A program made the position numbers and the translations under genes. 64,000 bases of DNA from contig JAGBEE010000020.1 in the NCBI GenBank assembly GCA_017937135.1, positions 1 to 64,000 on the forward strand, given 5' to 3'. This document shows positions 9,095-17,569 of the stretch, one piece after another. A model generated the notes under the pieces. The model searched no databases. It was given only the letters and a program-made list of their open reading frames with translations, and was not told where the DNA came from. Position 1 is the stretch's first letter; each line of letters begins with the position of its first letter. This DNA is from Clostridia bacterium. GTDB lineage: Bacteria; Bacillota; Clostridia; Oscillospirales; CAG-272.

Positions 9095-9544
9095 TTAATG
9101 ATGCTTTTTGCGCTTTTTACGCTTATCATCGCTTCTTTTTATGCCTAAAAAGCTACCAATTACCGTTACTAATGGTAAAAAAGCTCGTAGTAAAATATTT
9201 GAGTCCCCATCTATCAAAAAAGAGCCAAGCAGGATAACTAAAAAAATCATAGCTCCTAAAATTAGCCCACCCAAAACGTTTGCAAATGGAAGTGTCCTTG
9301 ATAGAATAAATGAGCTTATAAACGCAGAGAGGTACAGACAAACTAAAGAAATAAGAGAGATTTTAGACGTTGGGTCATTTGTATTGTAAAAAACAAGAGA
9401 GAGAATAAGAGTTATCGCAATACAAATGATGGCAAAAATCAGGGTGAAAAAAAGACATTTCTTTAACAAGCGAGAGAAGGATAGCTCTGCTTGCTCATTC
9501 TTATTAAGCACTTTATTTTTCTTTCGTTTCTTAGTATATTCCAT
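9095..9544 (-). CDS. TIGR04086-type small integral membrane protein
   Basis: A 149-residue protein with a lysine-rich N-terminus, four predicted membrane segments (about 30-52, 62-82, 86-108 and 118-135) and a very basic tail (KRKKRKKHH). This layout and the location next to yajC match the TIGR04086 family seen in Clostridia, whose function is unknown. The GAGG ribosome site and the T-run before the ATG belong to a strong hairpin after yajC, so expression may depend on folding of the message. Cytoplasmic membrane. Confidence 0.75.
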   Translation of the reverse strand: MEYTKKRKKNKVLNKNEQAELSFSRLLKKCLFFTLIFAIICIAITLILSLVFYNTNDPTSKISLISLVCLYLSAFISSFILSRTLPFANVLGGLILGAMIFLVILLGSFLIDGDSNILLRAFLPLVTVIGSFLGIKRSDDKRKKRKKHH

Positions 9545-9588
9545 AAAAAAACCTCGTAAATACTCTTTTAGTAAAGTATATTTACGAG
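9545..9588 (-). terminator. Terminator-like hairpin abutting the start codon of the downstream gene
   Basis: On the minus strand a 10-bp stem (9579-9588 with 9553-9562), with a further CTTT/AAAG stem inside, is followed by GG and seven T and then directly by the ATG at 9544. It looks like an intrinsic terminator after yajC, yet its base includes the only ribosome site for the next gene. Confidence 0.75.
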
Positions 9589-9617
9589 ATGTTTTTTATA
9601 TGAAGAAATTTCACAAA

Positions 9618-9953
9618 TTAGTCTTTTTTAGAAGCCTTTACGTTGTTAACTTGAACTTCTTTAGCGCCAGCTGAGTTAGCGGGAGCGCTTGCCTTAGCGT
9701 TTACAGACTTGTCAACGTAGTTTACAGCGCCACGTGTGATTTTGAGCTTTGTTCTGTCATTGCCTGTTTCAATGATGAAATAATCATCCTTAACTCTAAT
9801 AACCTTGCCCATTATACCACCAATGGTTGTAATTTCGTCTCCAACTGAGATAGAATCAAGCATTTGGAATCTTTCTCTTTCCTTCTTCTTGGAAGAACGG
9901 TACATAAGAAAAAGAATAAGCACCATGCCGACAATAAGTAAAATACTACCCAT
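9618..9953 (-). CDS. yajC: Preprotein translocase subunit YajC
   Basis: Accessory subunit of the SecDF-YajC export complex. One transmembrane segment at about 3-19 is followed by a basic stretch (RSSKKKERER) and the conserved small domain with VGDEITTIGGIMGKV. At 111 residues it is typical, with an alanine-rich C-terminal tail. AAGGAGG precedes the ATG. secD and secF are not in the window. Confidence 0.93.
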   Translation of the reverse strand: MGSILLIVGMVLILFLMYRSSKKKERERFQMLDSISVGDEITTIGGIMGKVIRVKDDYFIIETGNDRTKLKITRGAVNYVDKSVNAKASAPANSAGAKEVQVNNVKASKKD

Positions 9954-10065
9954 AATATTCCTCCTTAAATGAACTTGTCCATAGTATTATATAATATTTT
10001 GGCAAAATTATCAATAGTTAATTGAAAAATTTATTAAAAATTAAAATTTAATTAAAAAAACCGTG

Positions 10066-10094
10066 TTGAAAAAGACATTTTACTATGATAAACT
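10066..10094 (+). promoter_or_regulatory. Predicted promoter of the pseudouridine synthase gene
   Basis: TTGAAA (10066-10071) and TAAACT (10089-10094) have a 17-base spacer. The start codon begins seven bases after the -10 element, so the transcript may be leaderless. Confidence 0.5.
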
Positions 10095-10100
10095 ATACAT

Positions 10101-10985
10101 ATGAAATATATAATAAATAAAGAAGCAGCAGGCATTACAATAAAGGATTTTTTAAAAAAGCAAAAGCTCTCCTTGAATCTTGTCAAGCGCTTAAAAAAAT
10201 TAGAAGATGGAATAAGAGTAAATGGCAATCATAAAACAGTTAGATATGTTCTTTTAGAAAATGATGTATTGGAGCTTCAAGCAGAGGATTTTGATACCGA
10301 TACAAATGAATATCTATATCCTGTAAACATTCCAATAGAAATAATTTACGAGGACGAGAATATAACCGTTGTAAACAAGCCATATGGTATGCCGACTCAC
10401 CAGTCACTTAACAATCACGATAACACCCTTGCAAACGCTCTTATGTATCGATACAGGGACAAGCCGTATGTTTTTAGAGCAACAAATAGACTTGACAAGG
10501 ACACAAGTGGAGTTGTAATTACTGCAAATAATCGTTATTACGCATCACTAATTTCCAACAAGATAAAAAGCTCAAATGTAAAAAAGGAATACATTTGCGT
10601 AGTTTCGGGAAAACTTGAGGGTGAGGGAAGAATTGATAAGCCAATTGAAAGAATTGGGGAAAGCATAATAAAGCGAGAGGTAAGAGAGGATGGCGAAAGG
10701 GCGCTTACCGAATACAAATCTCTTCTTTCATGTGATGAAATAAGCGTTATTTTGGTAAAACCAGTAACAGGCAGAACCCACCAAATAAGAGTTCATATGA
10801 GCTATATTGGTCACGGCATAGTTGGCGATGCGCTCTACAATGAGCCAAGTGAGCACATAAGCAGGCAAGCGCTACATTGCTTAAGAATGCAAATAGACGA
10901 TATAGGCGATTTTTATGCGCCAATACCAAATGATATAAAAGCACTAATTGGGAGATATTTTGAAAATGAAGAATTTTTACCATAA
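10101..10985 (+). CDS. RluA-family RNA pseudouridine synthase
   Basis: Converts uridine to pseudouridine in rRNA or tRNA. The 294-residue protein has an N-terminal S4-like region (about 10-60, LVKRLKKLEDGIRVNG) and the catalytic domain with Asp132 in RLDKDTSG. The segment VKPVTGRTHQIRVHM that follows is diagnostic. The exact target base cannot be told from sequence. There is no ribosome site before the ATG and the promoter -10 box is seven bases away. It overlaps the next gene by 20 bases. Confidence 0.93.
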   Translation: MKYIINKEAAGITIKDFLKKQKLSLNLVKRLKKLEDGIRVNGNHKTVRYVLLENDVLELQAEDFDTDTNEYLYPVNIPIEIIYEDENITVVNKPYGMPTHQSLNNHDNTLANALMYRYRDKPYVFRATNRLDKDTSGVVITANNRYYASLISNKIKSSNVKKEYICVVSGKLEGEGRIDKPIERIGESIIKREVREDGERALTEYKSLLSCDEISVILVKPVTGRTHQIRVHMSYIGHGIVGDALYNEPSEHISRQALHCLRMQIDDIGDFYAPIPNDIKALIGRYFENEEFLP

Positions 10986-12075
10986 AATAAGGGAGTACAT
11001 ACCAATAGTCCCTCTTGTAATTTTCATTTTTACAATTATCAGTGCAATTTTATATATTATTTATATAAATTCGGTTACCTTTGCCGACTTTATGAACTAC
11101 AATTTAAGCGCACCATTTAGAATGATAATTTCATTTACAACGTCAATTATCCCATTTTCAATTGCTGAAATGCTTATATTGCTATCACCATTATGGATAG
11201 CTTTGCTTATTTATCTTGCCATCAAATTTGGAAAAATGGGCAAAAAGCAGAGTATAAGGTATCTATGCGTTTTATTAAGCATTCTTTGCTTTATTTTTAT
11301 TGCATATGCTTGGACATACACAAGTGGATATCATAATACACCGATTGAAGACAAAATGGAGCTAAATCGTGAAAATATAGACAAAAATGAGCTATATGAT
11401 ACAAGCGTTATAATTATTGATAATTTAAATAAGCTTGCAAATGAGATAACGTATGATGAGAATAAAGCATCACAAATGGAATACTCATATTATACTATGA
11501 GTGCAAAAATATGTGATGCTTATAGTGAATTTGTCAAAAAGCATCCAATAATAAGGACGTTTTGGTCAAATGTTAAGCCACTTATTATAAGCGAGCCAAT
11601 GACATATACACACCTGTCTGGAATATATTCCTTTATGACAGGAGAGGCAAATGTAAACGTAAATTATCCTGATTTTATTGTAGCCACCTCCTCAGCGCAC
11701 GAAATGGCGCACCAGCGAGGCGTTGCAAGAGAGGACGAGGCAAACTTTATCGCCTTTGCAGTATTGTCAGGCTCTGATGATGCTTTCCTAAAATATAGCG
11801 CGTATCTTGACGTATTTTCATATGTTATAAGTGATTTAAGAAAAGCAGATAAGGAGCTATACAAGGAAGCAATTAGCTCTCTTGATATAAGAGTCAGGGA
11901 AGACTATAATAGCTATGTGGAATTTTTCCAAAAATACGCAAATTCAACAGCATCAGAGGTCACAGATAAAATAAATAATTCCTATTTACAAGCAAACGGA
12001 CAGGTTAGTGGAACAAAAAGCTACGCAATGGTTAGCGAGCTTGTGTGTGCTTACCTTTTAAATAGAACGAAGTAG
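10966..12075 (+). CDS. DUF3810 domain protein, membrane-bound zinc-metallopeptidase-like
   Basis: The 369-residue protein has three predicted N-terminal membrane segments (about 14-36, 60-85 and 98-116) followed by a large domain. This carries HEMAH at roughly residue 245 and a nearby acidic REDEANF, a gluzincin-like metal site. That is the layout of DUF3810 proteins, common in Firmicutes, with no established substrate. I use the ATG at 10966; an upstream TTG at 10948 is possible. The start lies within the 3' end of the pseudouridine synthase gene, indicating coupling. Predicted extracytoplasmic or membrane-face peptidase. Confidence 0.85.
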   Translation: MKNFYHKIREYIPIVPLVIFIFTIISAILYIIYINSVTFADFMNYNLSAPFRMIISFTTSIIPFSIAEMLILLSPLWIALLIYLAIKFGKMGKKQSIRYLCVLLSILCFIFIAYAWTYTSGYHNTPIEDKMELNRENIDKNELYDTSVIIIDNLNKLANEITYDENKASQMEYSYYTMSAKICDAYSEFVKKHPIIRTFWSNVKPLIISEPMTYTHLSGIYSFMTGEANVNVNYPDFIVATSSAHEMAHQRGVAREDEANFIAFAVLSGSDDAFLKYSAYLDVFSYVISDLRKADKELYKEAISSLDIRVREDYNSYVEFFQKYANSTASEVTDKINNSYLQANGQVSGTKSYAMVSELVCAYLLNRTK

Positions 12076-12143
12076 TAGCAAAGGATATATACCTTGAATA
12101 AAATGATAATAGCCGAAAAATCGCTATTAAATTCGAGGTAAAA

Positions 12144-13400
12144 ATGCAAAAGCTACTTGTTCAAGGTGGATACAGGTTAAATGGAGAAATAAATATAGGT
12201 GGAATGAAAAATTCTGCATTACCTGTTATATATGCCACTATTTTGGTAAAGGACGAATGTATATTAGAGAATATACCAAGAGTGAGCGATATTGATAATT
12301 CCATAGAAATATTAAGACAAATGGGCGCATATTGTGAGTTTATTGACACGCACACCCTGCTTATAAATACAAAAAATCTTTCATCTGAAATAAATGGCTT
12401 TGAACTAATTTCTAAAATGCGAGCATCCTCCTATCTTATGGGAACAATGCTTGCGCGCTTTGGTAAGGCATATTTGCCAATGCCAGGCGGATGTAATTTT
12501 GGCAAAAGACCGATAGAGCAGCACATAAAGGGCTTTGAGCATCTTGGTGCAAAATGCATTGAGGATAACGGATTTATCAATATAACAACCAATAAAAAGC
12601 TAAAGAGTAATAAAATAACACTTGACAAAATTTCTGTTGGTGCTACAATAAATATAGTGCTCGCATCAATATTTCTTGATGGCTTAACCATCATAGAAAA
12701 TTCTGCTATGGAGCCACACGTTGACGATACAATAAGATTTCTTAATATGTGTGGGGCAAAAATATTAAGATGCAAGAGTCGTATTTATATAGAAGGTGTA
12801 AAAGCACTGCACTCATCAAGATATCGTATTTTCCCTGATATGATAGAATCACTTACATATATGACTTTTTTGGGCATCTGTGGTGGAGATATTACTCTTG
12901 TAGGTGTAAAATATGAGCATATTAAATACGTGTGCGACATATTTAAAAAAATGAATTTTAATATTGACACCTATGAGGATGAGGTTAGAGCACGCGTCAA
13001 TGAACAGGTAGAGGGCGCGAATATAATAACTGCGCCATATCCACTTTTTCCAACGGATTTACACCCGCAGTTTGCCTCCTTGCTTTGCTTTTCAAGCACG
13101 GGAGGAACAATAAGGGATGATGTATTTCCGACACGCTTTGCCTATGCTAAAGAGCTTGAAAAAATGGGTGCTAATATAGAAAGAATAGAAAATAGTATCA
13201 AAATTTATCCTTCAAAAATACACTCAGCCACTCTTGATGCAACGGATTTGAGGGCGGGCGCTGCGCTTGTCGCCTGTGCACTTGGAGCACAGGGAGAAAG
13301 CATTATAAACAATGTTAACTATATCGTTAGAGGCTACGAGGACATAGTCGGGAAGGTAACCTCTCTCGGTGGAAAAATAAAAATAATAAAGGAGACCTAA
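12144..13400 (+). CDS. murA: UDP-N-acetylglucosamine 1-carboxyvinyltransferase
   Basis: First committed step of peptidoglycan synthesis: transfer of enolpyruvate from PEP to UDP-GlcNAc in the cytoplasm. The 418-residue protein has K22-N23 in GGMKNSALP, the catalytic Cys117 in PGGCNFGKRP (the residue attacked by fosfomycin) and DLRAGAALV near the C-terminus. Length is normal. A GAGGT ribosome site precedes the ATG. A murA next to a DUF1858 gene and trmK suggests a mixed housekeeping operon. Firmicutes often have two murA copies; this may be either. Confidence 0.96.
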   Translation: MQKLLVQGGYRLNGEINIGGMKNSALPVIYATILVKDECILENIPRVSDIDNSIEILRQMGAYCEFIDTHTLLINTKNLSSEINGFELISKMRASSYLMGTMLARFGKAYLPMPGGCNFGKRPIEQHIKGFEHLGAKCIEDNGFINITTNKKLKSNKITLDKISVGATINIVLASIFLDGLTIIENSAMEPHVDDTIRFLNMCGAKILRCKSRIYIEGVKALHSSRYRIFPDMIESLTYMTFLGICGGDITLVGVKYEHIKYVCDIFKKMNFNIDTYEDEVRARVNEQVEGANIITAPYPLFPTDLHPQFASLLCFSSTGGTIRDDVFPTRFAYAKELEKMGANIERIENSIKIYPSKIHSATLDATDLRAGAALVACALGAQGESIINNVNYIVRGYEDIVGKVTSLGGKIKIIKET

Positions 13401-13401
13401 A

Positions 13402-13599
13402 ATGGTAGTAACTAAATCAACAGTAATCGGCGATGTGCTTGATTACAACCCAGAAACAGCACAATTTTTCTTTGAAATCGGTATGCATTGTCTTGGATGC
13501 CCACATTCAAGAGGTGAGTCGATTGAGGACGCTTGCAGAGTGCACGGAACTGATGCAGATGCGCTTGTTAAGAAATTAAACGACTTTCTTTCTAAATAA
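13402..13599 (+). CDS. DUF1858 / hybrid-cluster-protein-associated redox disulfide domain protein
   Basis: A 65-residue protein with a CLGC pair (C30, C33) in GMHCLGCPHSRGESIEDACRVHG and the DUF1858 lead-in VIGDVLDYNPE. This matches the small disulfide proteins often found with hybrid cluster proteins in anaerobes and suggests a redox or metal-handling role. The molecular function is not established. It starts one base after murA and its stop shares a base with the trmK start, so it lies inside one operon. Confidence 0.85.
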   Translation: MVVTKSTVIGDVLDYNPETAQFFFEIGMHCLGCPHSRGESIEDACRVHGTDADALVKKLNDFLSK

Positions 13600-14273
13600 T
13601 GGCTGATTTTAAGATAAGCAAAAGGCTCTGCACCGCCGCATCACTTGTACGCGACGGTGCAGTTGTTGCAGATATAGGAACTGACCACGCATATCTGCCA
13701 ATTTACTTAGCTCTAAATGGAAAAATAAAGAGTGCAATTGCCTCAGATATAAACGAGGGACCCATAGAAAGAGCAAAGGAAAACATACATAAATATAGCC
13801 TTGAAAATATGATACAGGCAAGGGTTGCGCCAGGTCTTGAGGGCATAGAAAAATTTGAACCAACTGACATTGTAATTTGTGGAATGGGTGGGGAATTGAT
13901 AGTAAAAATACTTGAAGCCTCACAATATGTAAGAAACAAAAATGTCCGTTTGGTGCTTCAGCCAATGACAACAGCTAAAGAGCTTAGAGAATACCTTCAA
14001 AATGGATTTTCTACAATTGCCGAAAAGATTGTTTTTGAAGACAATAAAATCTATCAAATCCTTTGTGTACAGTATGTTGGAGACCTTGAGCCACTTTCAG
14101 AGATAGAGCTTGAGCTTGGTAAATTAAACATACAAAACAAAGAAGAAAATTTTGATAAATTGCTATATTCGGCAATTGCCAAAAAACAAAAAAGATACGA
14201 AGGCTTAAAGCTTGGTGGCTATGACACAAGCGAAATTGAAAAAGAAATTCAAGAATTGGAGAAGCTGAAATGA
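13599..14273 (+). CDS. trmK: tRNA (adenine(22)-N1)-methyltransferase TrmK
   Basis: SAM-dependent enzyme that makes m1A22 in tRNA. The 224-residue protein has motif I VADIGTDHAYLP at 23-34, ASDINEGP for the ribose-binding acidic residue, and the CGMGGELI segment typical of TrmK/YqfN. The C-terminal part is a helical coiled-coil region, also as in TrmK. Its ATG overlaps the previous stop (TAATG), and it is followed by the Nif3-like gene with an ATGA overlap, the same pairing as yqfN-yqfO in Bacillus. Confidence 0.94.
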   Translation: MADFKISKRLCTAASLVRDGAVVADIGTDHAYLPIYLALNGKIKSAIASDINEGPIERAKENIHKYSLENMIQARVAPGLEGIEKFEPTDIVICGMGGELIVKILEASQYVRNKNVRLVLQPMTTAKELREYLQNGFSTIAEKIVFEDNKIYQILCVQYVGDLEPLSEIELELGKLNIQNKEENFDKLLYSAIAKKQKRYEGLKLGGYDTSEIEKEIQELEKLK

Positions 14274-15028
14274 CCTTTTATGAGTTATATAAAAATTTGT
14301 CCAAGCTCTATCCTGACACCCTAAGATGTGAATGGGATAATGATGGAATAATGTGCGCTGATGATGTAAATGGTGAGGTGGGCAAGGTGCTTATTTCTCT
14401 TGATATAACATCAAGCGTTGTTGACTATGCAATAGATAATGGCTTTGACACAATTGTTTCTCATCATCCATTGGTTTTTCATTCTCAAAAAGCATTAACA
14501 CCATTAAATTATACACAGAATAAGCTAATTAAGCTTGTTAAAAATGGAGTTAGAGCTATGTCGTTCCATACACGTCTTGATGCAACAGATGGTGGAGTAA
14601 ATGATACCCTTGTGTCAATTTTGGAGCTTAAAAATGTAATAAAGGATGAAATTGAGCCAATCGGAAGAATTGCAAATACAATTGAGCCAATGGAGCTTTC
14701 AGCATTTGCTAAGCAGGTAAAGGAAAAATTAAGCGCCCCCGCTGTTTTATATAGTGGTAATAAAAAGGTAAATAAGGTATATATAGTTGGTGGCGATGGA
14801 AAAGACTTAATAGAGCGCGCTCTTGAAATGGGAGCCGATACGCTTTTAACAGGCAGAGGTAGCTATAATACCTCTATTGATGCGGAGGATATGGGACTTA
14901 ATATAGTCGAGGCTGGGCATTTTTACACCGAGCACCCCGTATGCAAGACCATAGAAAAGGATATTTTAAAAATTGAGCCAAAAATTAAAACAGAAATCTA
15001 TTTTTCTAATAAAATCAACTTGATTTAA
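14270..15028 (+). CDS. Nif3-like dinuclear metal centre hexameric protein
   Basis: Member of the NIF3/YqfO/GTP cyclohydrolase I type 2 family, with a two-metal centre and no settled function. Metal ligands are visible: H65-H66 in IVSHHPLVF, the aspartate-rich FHTRLDATDGGVND, and the C-terminal EAGHFYTEHPV. At 252 residues it is the short form, without the inserted PII-like domain of Bacillus YqfO. It overlaps trmK by 4 bases and ends the operon. Confidence 0.93.
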   Translation: MTFYELYKNLSKLYPDTLRCEWDNDGIMCADDVNGEVGKVLISLDITSSVVDYAIDNGFDTIVSHHPLVFHSQKALTPLNYTQNKLIKLVKNGVRAMSFHTRLDATDGGVNDTLVSILELKNVIKDEIEPIGRIANTIEPMELSAFAKQVKEKLSAPAVLYSGNKKVNKVYIVGGDGKDLIERALEMGADTLLTGRGSYNTSIDAEDMGLNIVEAGHFYTEHPVCKTIEKDILKIEPKIKTEIYFSNKINLI

Positions 15029-15076
15029 GGCGAATTTGTCGAAATTTTTTAAAAATTTGTGTTAAATTAAATATAA

Positions 15077-15113
15077 GGCGTGTGATTATTGGCTTTAATT
15101 GCACGCTTTTTAT
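15077..15113 (+). terminator. Intrinsic terminator after the Nif3-like gene
   Basis: A GCGTG...CACGC hairpin with flanking A/T pairs is followed by TTTTTATAC. It ends the murA to Nif3 operon. Confidence 0.75.
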
Positions 15114-15120
15114 ACATATA

Positions 15121-15157
15121 ACAAAAAAGCTCTCTAAATTTAAGAGAGCTTTTTTGT
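15121..15157 (-). terminator. Intrinsic terminator overlapping the 3' end of the FkbM gene
   Basis: An ACAAAAAAGCTCTCT / AGAGAGCTTTTTTGT hairpin is symmetric enough to work both ways. On the minus strand its first arm encodes the last residues of the methyltransferase and includes the stop codon at 15140-15142. Confidence 0.85.
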
Positions 15158-16240
15158 TATGGCATATAAATTCAAGTCCCAAGCTGGAATATATGGAAGT
15201 CGCCTTAAATAAATGCTATAGCTTGGATTTAATTCCTTAACAAGCAACGGGAGCTTATACATATCCTCGCTTTTGTGATACATTGAAACAAGTAAATCGC
15301 ATCCTTGATAAATAAGGTTTTTACTACCCAAAAGAGCCTCGTATTCAAGCCCTTCAACATCGTATTTTATAAAATCTGCACCATCAATAAAATTATCGGG
15401 TGCTATTGCTTCAACACTAAGCGTCTTGTGCTCATACGAGCCAGAGGAGGAGGCTGATGAGTTTCTATTACCCGAGGAAGCAAATTCAAGCGTTGTATTA
15501 GACGAATAAGCAGCACAATTATACGCTTTTATTTCAATATCGTTAATTTCCTCGCTATATCGAATTAGCTTCTTAAAATTGCGTTTATCAGGCTCAAATG
15601 CGTATATTTTCTTTATATTTGGACAAATTTTTGTATATTTTTTGATGGTGTCACCATTATAAGCGCCCAAATCTACGTAGGTCCTATATAGGTTAGCCTG
15701 TAACATATTGTCACATTCTTCCTCGCTTGAAGCTGTAGCCCTTAAATAGCAAAGCCTACCACTTAGCTTAAAGCGTATTATATTATCAAAAATCTCCTTC
15801 GATTTATCATCGAAAAAGCATTCACGCGCTAAATATAGCTCATTTTGATGTAAATCAAAAAACTCCTCATTGAAAATCTCGCCCTCACAAACAGGCACAT
15901 CGGGTGAATAAACTCGGTGCTCATTTTCAAGAGAGTATATTCTATCAATAACGTCGGGAAGCTTAGAGCCAAAGGAAACAACAATATCAAACCCGTCTTT
16001 ATATTTTTCCTTAGCCTCAGAATAGGAAAGCACGCGCTTACCTCGGTAAGAGTGACCTCTAACAAAGCCGTCACTTGCAAAAACGTCTTGATATTTAATG
16101 CCATATCGTTCAAAAACTGAAATAATTTTATCAGCACCATTTCCCATACCATAAATAAGAATTGGCATATTTGATGATTTTAGCTCATTCCATATATCAC
16201 ATTGAAAGTCATTAAAAATAATATTTTTATAGTTTATCAT
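15140..16240 (-). CDS. FkbM-family SAM-dependent methyltransferase
   Basis: The 366-residue protein has an N-terminal nucleotide-binding-like segment (LIYGMGNGADKI at 29-40) and a C-terminal FkbM methyltransferase domain with motif I YVDLGAYNGDTI at 188-199. FAFEP-type YAFEPD and the acidic FIKYDVEGLEYEAL follow. FkbM enzymes O-methylate sugars or secondary metabolites, often in surface glycan loci, but no glycan genes adjoin this one, so the substrate is unknown. It is a single-gene unit with an AAGGAA ribosome site, convergent with the Nif3-like gene. Confidence 0.85.
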   Translation of the reverse strand: MINYKNIIFNDFQCDIWNELKSSNMPILIYGMGNGADKIISVFERYGIKYQDVFASDGFVRGHSYRGKRVLSYSEAKEKYKDGFDIVVSFGSKLPDVIDRIYSLENEHRVYSPDVPVCEGEIFNEEFFDLHQNELYLARECFFDDKSKEIFDNIIRFKLSGRLCYLRATASSEEECDNMLQANLYRTYVDLGAYNGDTIKKYTKICPNIKKIYAFEPDKRNFKKLIRYSEEINDIEIKAYNCAAYSSNTTLEFASSGNRNSSASSSGSYEHKTLSVEAIAPDNFIDGADFIKYDVEGLEYEALLGSKNLIYQGCDLLVSMYHKSEDMYKLPLLVKELNPSYSIYLRRLPYIPAWDLNLYAITKKLS

Positions 16241-16250
16241 TTCTATTTCC

Positions 16251-16279
16251 TTGATTTTTTGGTAATATTCGTATATAAT
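16251..16279 (+). promoter_or_regulatory. SigmaA promoter of the HIT protein gene
   Basis: TTGATT (16251-16256) and TATAAT (16274-16279) have a 17-base spacer, about 38 bases before the start codon. Confidence 0.7.
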
Positions 16280-16317
16280 TGTACTATAAAATAATTAAAA
16301 TATCAAGGAGAAATAAA

Positions 16318-16656
16318 ATGGATTGTCTTTTTTGTAAAATAGCTGAGGGACAAATACCCTCAAATAAGGTGTATGAGGATGAAAAAATTCTCGCTTTTCA
16401 CGATATAAGCCCAGAAGCAAAGGTGCATGTTCTCGTTATACCCAAGGAGCATATCGCATCAGCAGATGAGGTAAATGAAAAAAACAGTAGCATAGTAGCA
16501 TACATTTTTGAAAAAATCCCTCAAATTGCAAAAATGGCTGGAGCAGCAAATGGTTATCGCATAATAACTAACTGTGGAGAGGATGCCTGTCAAAGCGTAA
16601 AGCATCTTCATTTCCATATCCTCGGTGGCGAAAAGCTTCCCGAGCATATAAAATAA
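16318..16656 (+). CDS. HIT (histidine triad) family nucleotide hydrolase
   Basis: Hint-type purine nucleoside phosphoramidate hydrolase. The 112-residue protein has the triad HLHFHILGG (H96, H98, H100), the N-terminal CLFCKIAEGQIPS with a zinc-type cysteine pair, and VLVIPKEHI. I start at the ATG at 16318 with AAGGAG upstream; the ATG at 16279 falls in the promoter. Single-gene unit with promoter and terminator. Confidence 0.95.
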   Translation: MDCLFCKIAEGQIPSNKVYEDEKILAFHDISPEAKVHVLVIPKEHIASADEVNEKNSSIVAYIFEKIPQIAKMAGAANGYRIITNCGEDACQSVKHLHFHILGGEKLPEHIK

Positions 16657-16659
16657 TAC

Positions 16660-16685
16660 AAAGGGGCTCTTACGAAGCCCCTTTT
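16660..16685 (+). terminator. Intrinsic terminator between the HIT gene and sigG
   Basis: AAAGGGGCT / AAGCCCCTTTT hairpin with a 5-6 base loop and T-tract; the A-tract on the other side can also serve convergent sigG. Confidence 0.85.
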
Positions 16686-16688
16686 GCG

Positions 16689-17462
16689 TTAAATTTGTTT
16701 TTTTATTCTTTCAAGTGCAGTTTTTTCAAGACGGGAAACCTGTGCCTGTGAAATGCCAATTTCCTTGGCAATTTCACTTTGAGTTTTACCTAAATAAAAG
16801 CGCATATCAATAATTTTTCTTTCACGCTCATTTAGCTTTTTCATTGCTTCCTTTAAGGCAATGTCCTCAACCCATAATTCGTCACTTGATGAGCTATCGC
16901 TGATTTGGTCCATTATATATAAAGAATCTCCCGAGTCATTAAATACAGGCTCATAAAGAGAAATTGGCTCGGTTATTGCTTCAAGTGCACAAATAACATC
17001 CTCCTTTTTCTCACCAAGCCTGTTGGCAATTTCCTCGATGCTTGGCTCGGAGAAGGTATCTCTGGTAAGCTCCTCCTTAACCTGAAGCGCACGGTAAGCC
17101 AAGTCCCTCACCGAGCGCGAAACTCTTATTGAGTTATTATCACGCAAAAAACGCCTTATCTCACCAATAATCATAGGCACAGCATAGGTAGAGAACTTAA
17201 CGTTTAAATCAACATTAAAGTTATCAATTGCCTTAATTAAACCAATACATCCCACCTGAAATAAATCGTCTAAATTTTCCTTCCTGCCTGTAAACCTTTG
17301 AATAATAGAGAGAACAAGCCTCAAATTTCCGTCAATAAGCTCATTTCGAGCTTTTTTATCACCGTCCTTAACCTTCAATAGCAATGTCCTTTTTTCCTCA
17401 TCTGAAAGAACCTTCAAAGTCGATGTGTTAACACCACAAATTTCAACCTTATTATATCGCAT
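16689..17462 (-). CDS. sigG: RNA polymerase sporulation sigma factor SigG
   Basis: Late forespore-specific sigma factor. The 257-residue protein matches SigmaG along its length: the diagnostic N-terminus NKVEICGVNTSTL, region 2 (NLRLVLSIIQRF, DDLFQVGCIGLIKAIDNF, KFSTYAVPMIIGEIRRFLRDN) and region 4 helix-turn-helix (SEIAKEIGISQAQVSRLEK). I start at the ATG at 17462, with AGGAG ten bases upstream. In many relatives sigG lies directly after sigE; here it is about 15 kb away and on the opposite strand. Confidence 0.95.
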   Translation of the reverse strand: MRYNKVEICGVNTSTLKVLSDEEKRTLLLKVKDGDKKARNELIDGNLRLVLSIIQRFTGRKENLDDLFQVGCIGLIKAIDNFNVDLNVKFSTYAVPMIIGEIRRFLRDNNSIRVSRSVRDLAYRALQVKEELTRDTFSEPSIEEIANRLGEKKEDVICALEAITEPISLYEPVFNDSGDSLYIMDQISDSSSSDELWVEDIALKEAMKKLNERERKIIDMRFYLGKTQSEIAKEIGISQAQVSRLEKTALERIKKQI

Positions 17463-17543
17463 AGTTTTGCTCCTAATCTTTATAAAAATTATTGACAAAA
17501 CAATGCGATATTTATACAAATTATTATATTCCAATAAATACTA

Positions 17544-17568
17544 AAAAGGGTGCATTTTAGCACCCTTA
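17544..17568 (-). terminator. Intrinsic terminator of the glycyl radical operon
   Basis: AAGGGTGC (17546-17553) pairs with GCACCCTT (17560-17567); on the minus strand the stem ends in a T-run. It lies just after the activase stop codon. Confidence 0.8.
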
Positions 17569-17569
17569 T

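Noticed and set aside
12076..12143. AATAGC/GCTATT hairpin before murA as a terminator
   Set aside because: The stem is only six pairs and no T-tract follows; it may at most be a weak attenuator.
15037..15043. TGTCGAA as a Spo0A box
   Set aside because: It lies downstream of the Nif3-like gene in a terminator region, with no sporulation gene to control; the 7-mer is expected several times by chance.
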